From Bacteroidales bacterium UBA2716 (GTDB lineage Bacteria; Bacteroidota; Bacteroidia; Bacteroidales; UBA932), in contig DEKS01000173.1 of the NCBI GenBank assembly GCA_002354005.1, positions 422-7,156 of the forward strand: a DNA stretch of 6,735 nucleotides, written 5' to 3'. The translations under genes and the position numbers were made by a program. The notes beneath the pieces were generated by a model, which worked only from the letters and a program-made list of their open reading frames with translations, searched no databases and was not told the origin of the DNA. Below, piece after piece: positions 6,632-6,735 of the stretch (the first letter of the stretch is position 1; every line of letters starts with the position of its first letter).

Positions 6632-6735
6632 ATGAGTAATACCCCTACCCCGCATATCGGCGCCAAAAAAGGCGAGATTGCACCTTTTGTCATCATGGCC
6701 GGAGACCCGCTGCGCGTCCAGTTCATGGCCGAGCA
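6632..6735 (+). CDS. deoD: Purine nucleoside phosphorylase DeoD type, N-terminus only
   Basis: 34 complete codons before the window ends. The sequence begins MSNTPTPHIGAKKGEIA and continues with VIMAGDPLRVQFMAE, closely matching the start of hexameric DeoD-type phosphorylases (PHI-A--G--A----M-GDPLR-----AE). His8 and Arg28 correspond to the family residues that contact the ribose of the neighbouring active site and the phosphate (His4 and Arg24 in E. coli numbering). The usual PGDPLR reads AGDPLR here. The enzyme splits purine (deoxy)nucleosides with phosphate into base and (deoxy)ribose-1-phosphate in the cytoplasm. The gap to dcuB is 6 bases, so it is probably translated from the same message. 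The rest of the gene is outside the window. Confidence 0.9.
   Translation, partial: MSNTPTPHIGAKKGEIAPFVIMAGDPLRVQFMAE

Overview
The window looks like chromosomal DNA from a fairly GC-rich member of the Bacteroidota, probably a Bacteroidales gut-type anaerobe. The evidence is threefold. Promoters carry the phylum-specific -7 element TAnnTTTG. Start codons lack Shine-Dalgarno sequences and follow A/T-rich leaders. The protein families also fit: a long multi-SLBB export protein paired with a Wzz protein, and a DcuB-type dicarboxylate carrier. The species cannot be fixed from this sequence.

Left part (1-2989, minus strand): the first two genes of a polysaccharide export operon. An 802-residue periplasmic/outer-membrane SLBB (Wza-like) protein is followed after 6 bases by a Wzz chain-length/co-polymerase protein that runs off the left edge. 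The operon probably continues leftwards with assembly genes.

Centre (2990-3066): a 77-base divergent intergenic region. It holds a good leftward promoter, a rightward -7 element, a perfect 12-base CpG-centred palindrome just upstream of the export gene start, and an 8-base direct repeat on both sides of the promoters. The rightward gene (3067-4050) encodes a 327-residue secreted protein of no family I recognise, apparently built from two diverged copies of one domain.

Right part (4051-6735, plus strand): a tRNA-Arg(UCU) with its own promoter and a following intrinsic terminator, then a second promoter driving a tight run of three genes. These are a lipoprotein alpha/beta hydrolase, the fumarate/succinate carrier DcuB, and the start of purine nucleoside phosphorylase DeoD, with gaps of 19 and 6 bases. 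DcuB would serve C4-dicarboxylate exchange in anaerobic fumarate respiration; DeoD is nucleoside salvage. Why they sit together is not clear.

I see no mobile element, CRISPR array or clear sign of a novel defence or metabolic system. The most interesting items are the unrecognised duplicated secreted protein, the operator-like architecture controlling the export operon, and substitutions in DcuB at positions linked to sensor-kinase control in E. coli.
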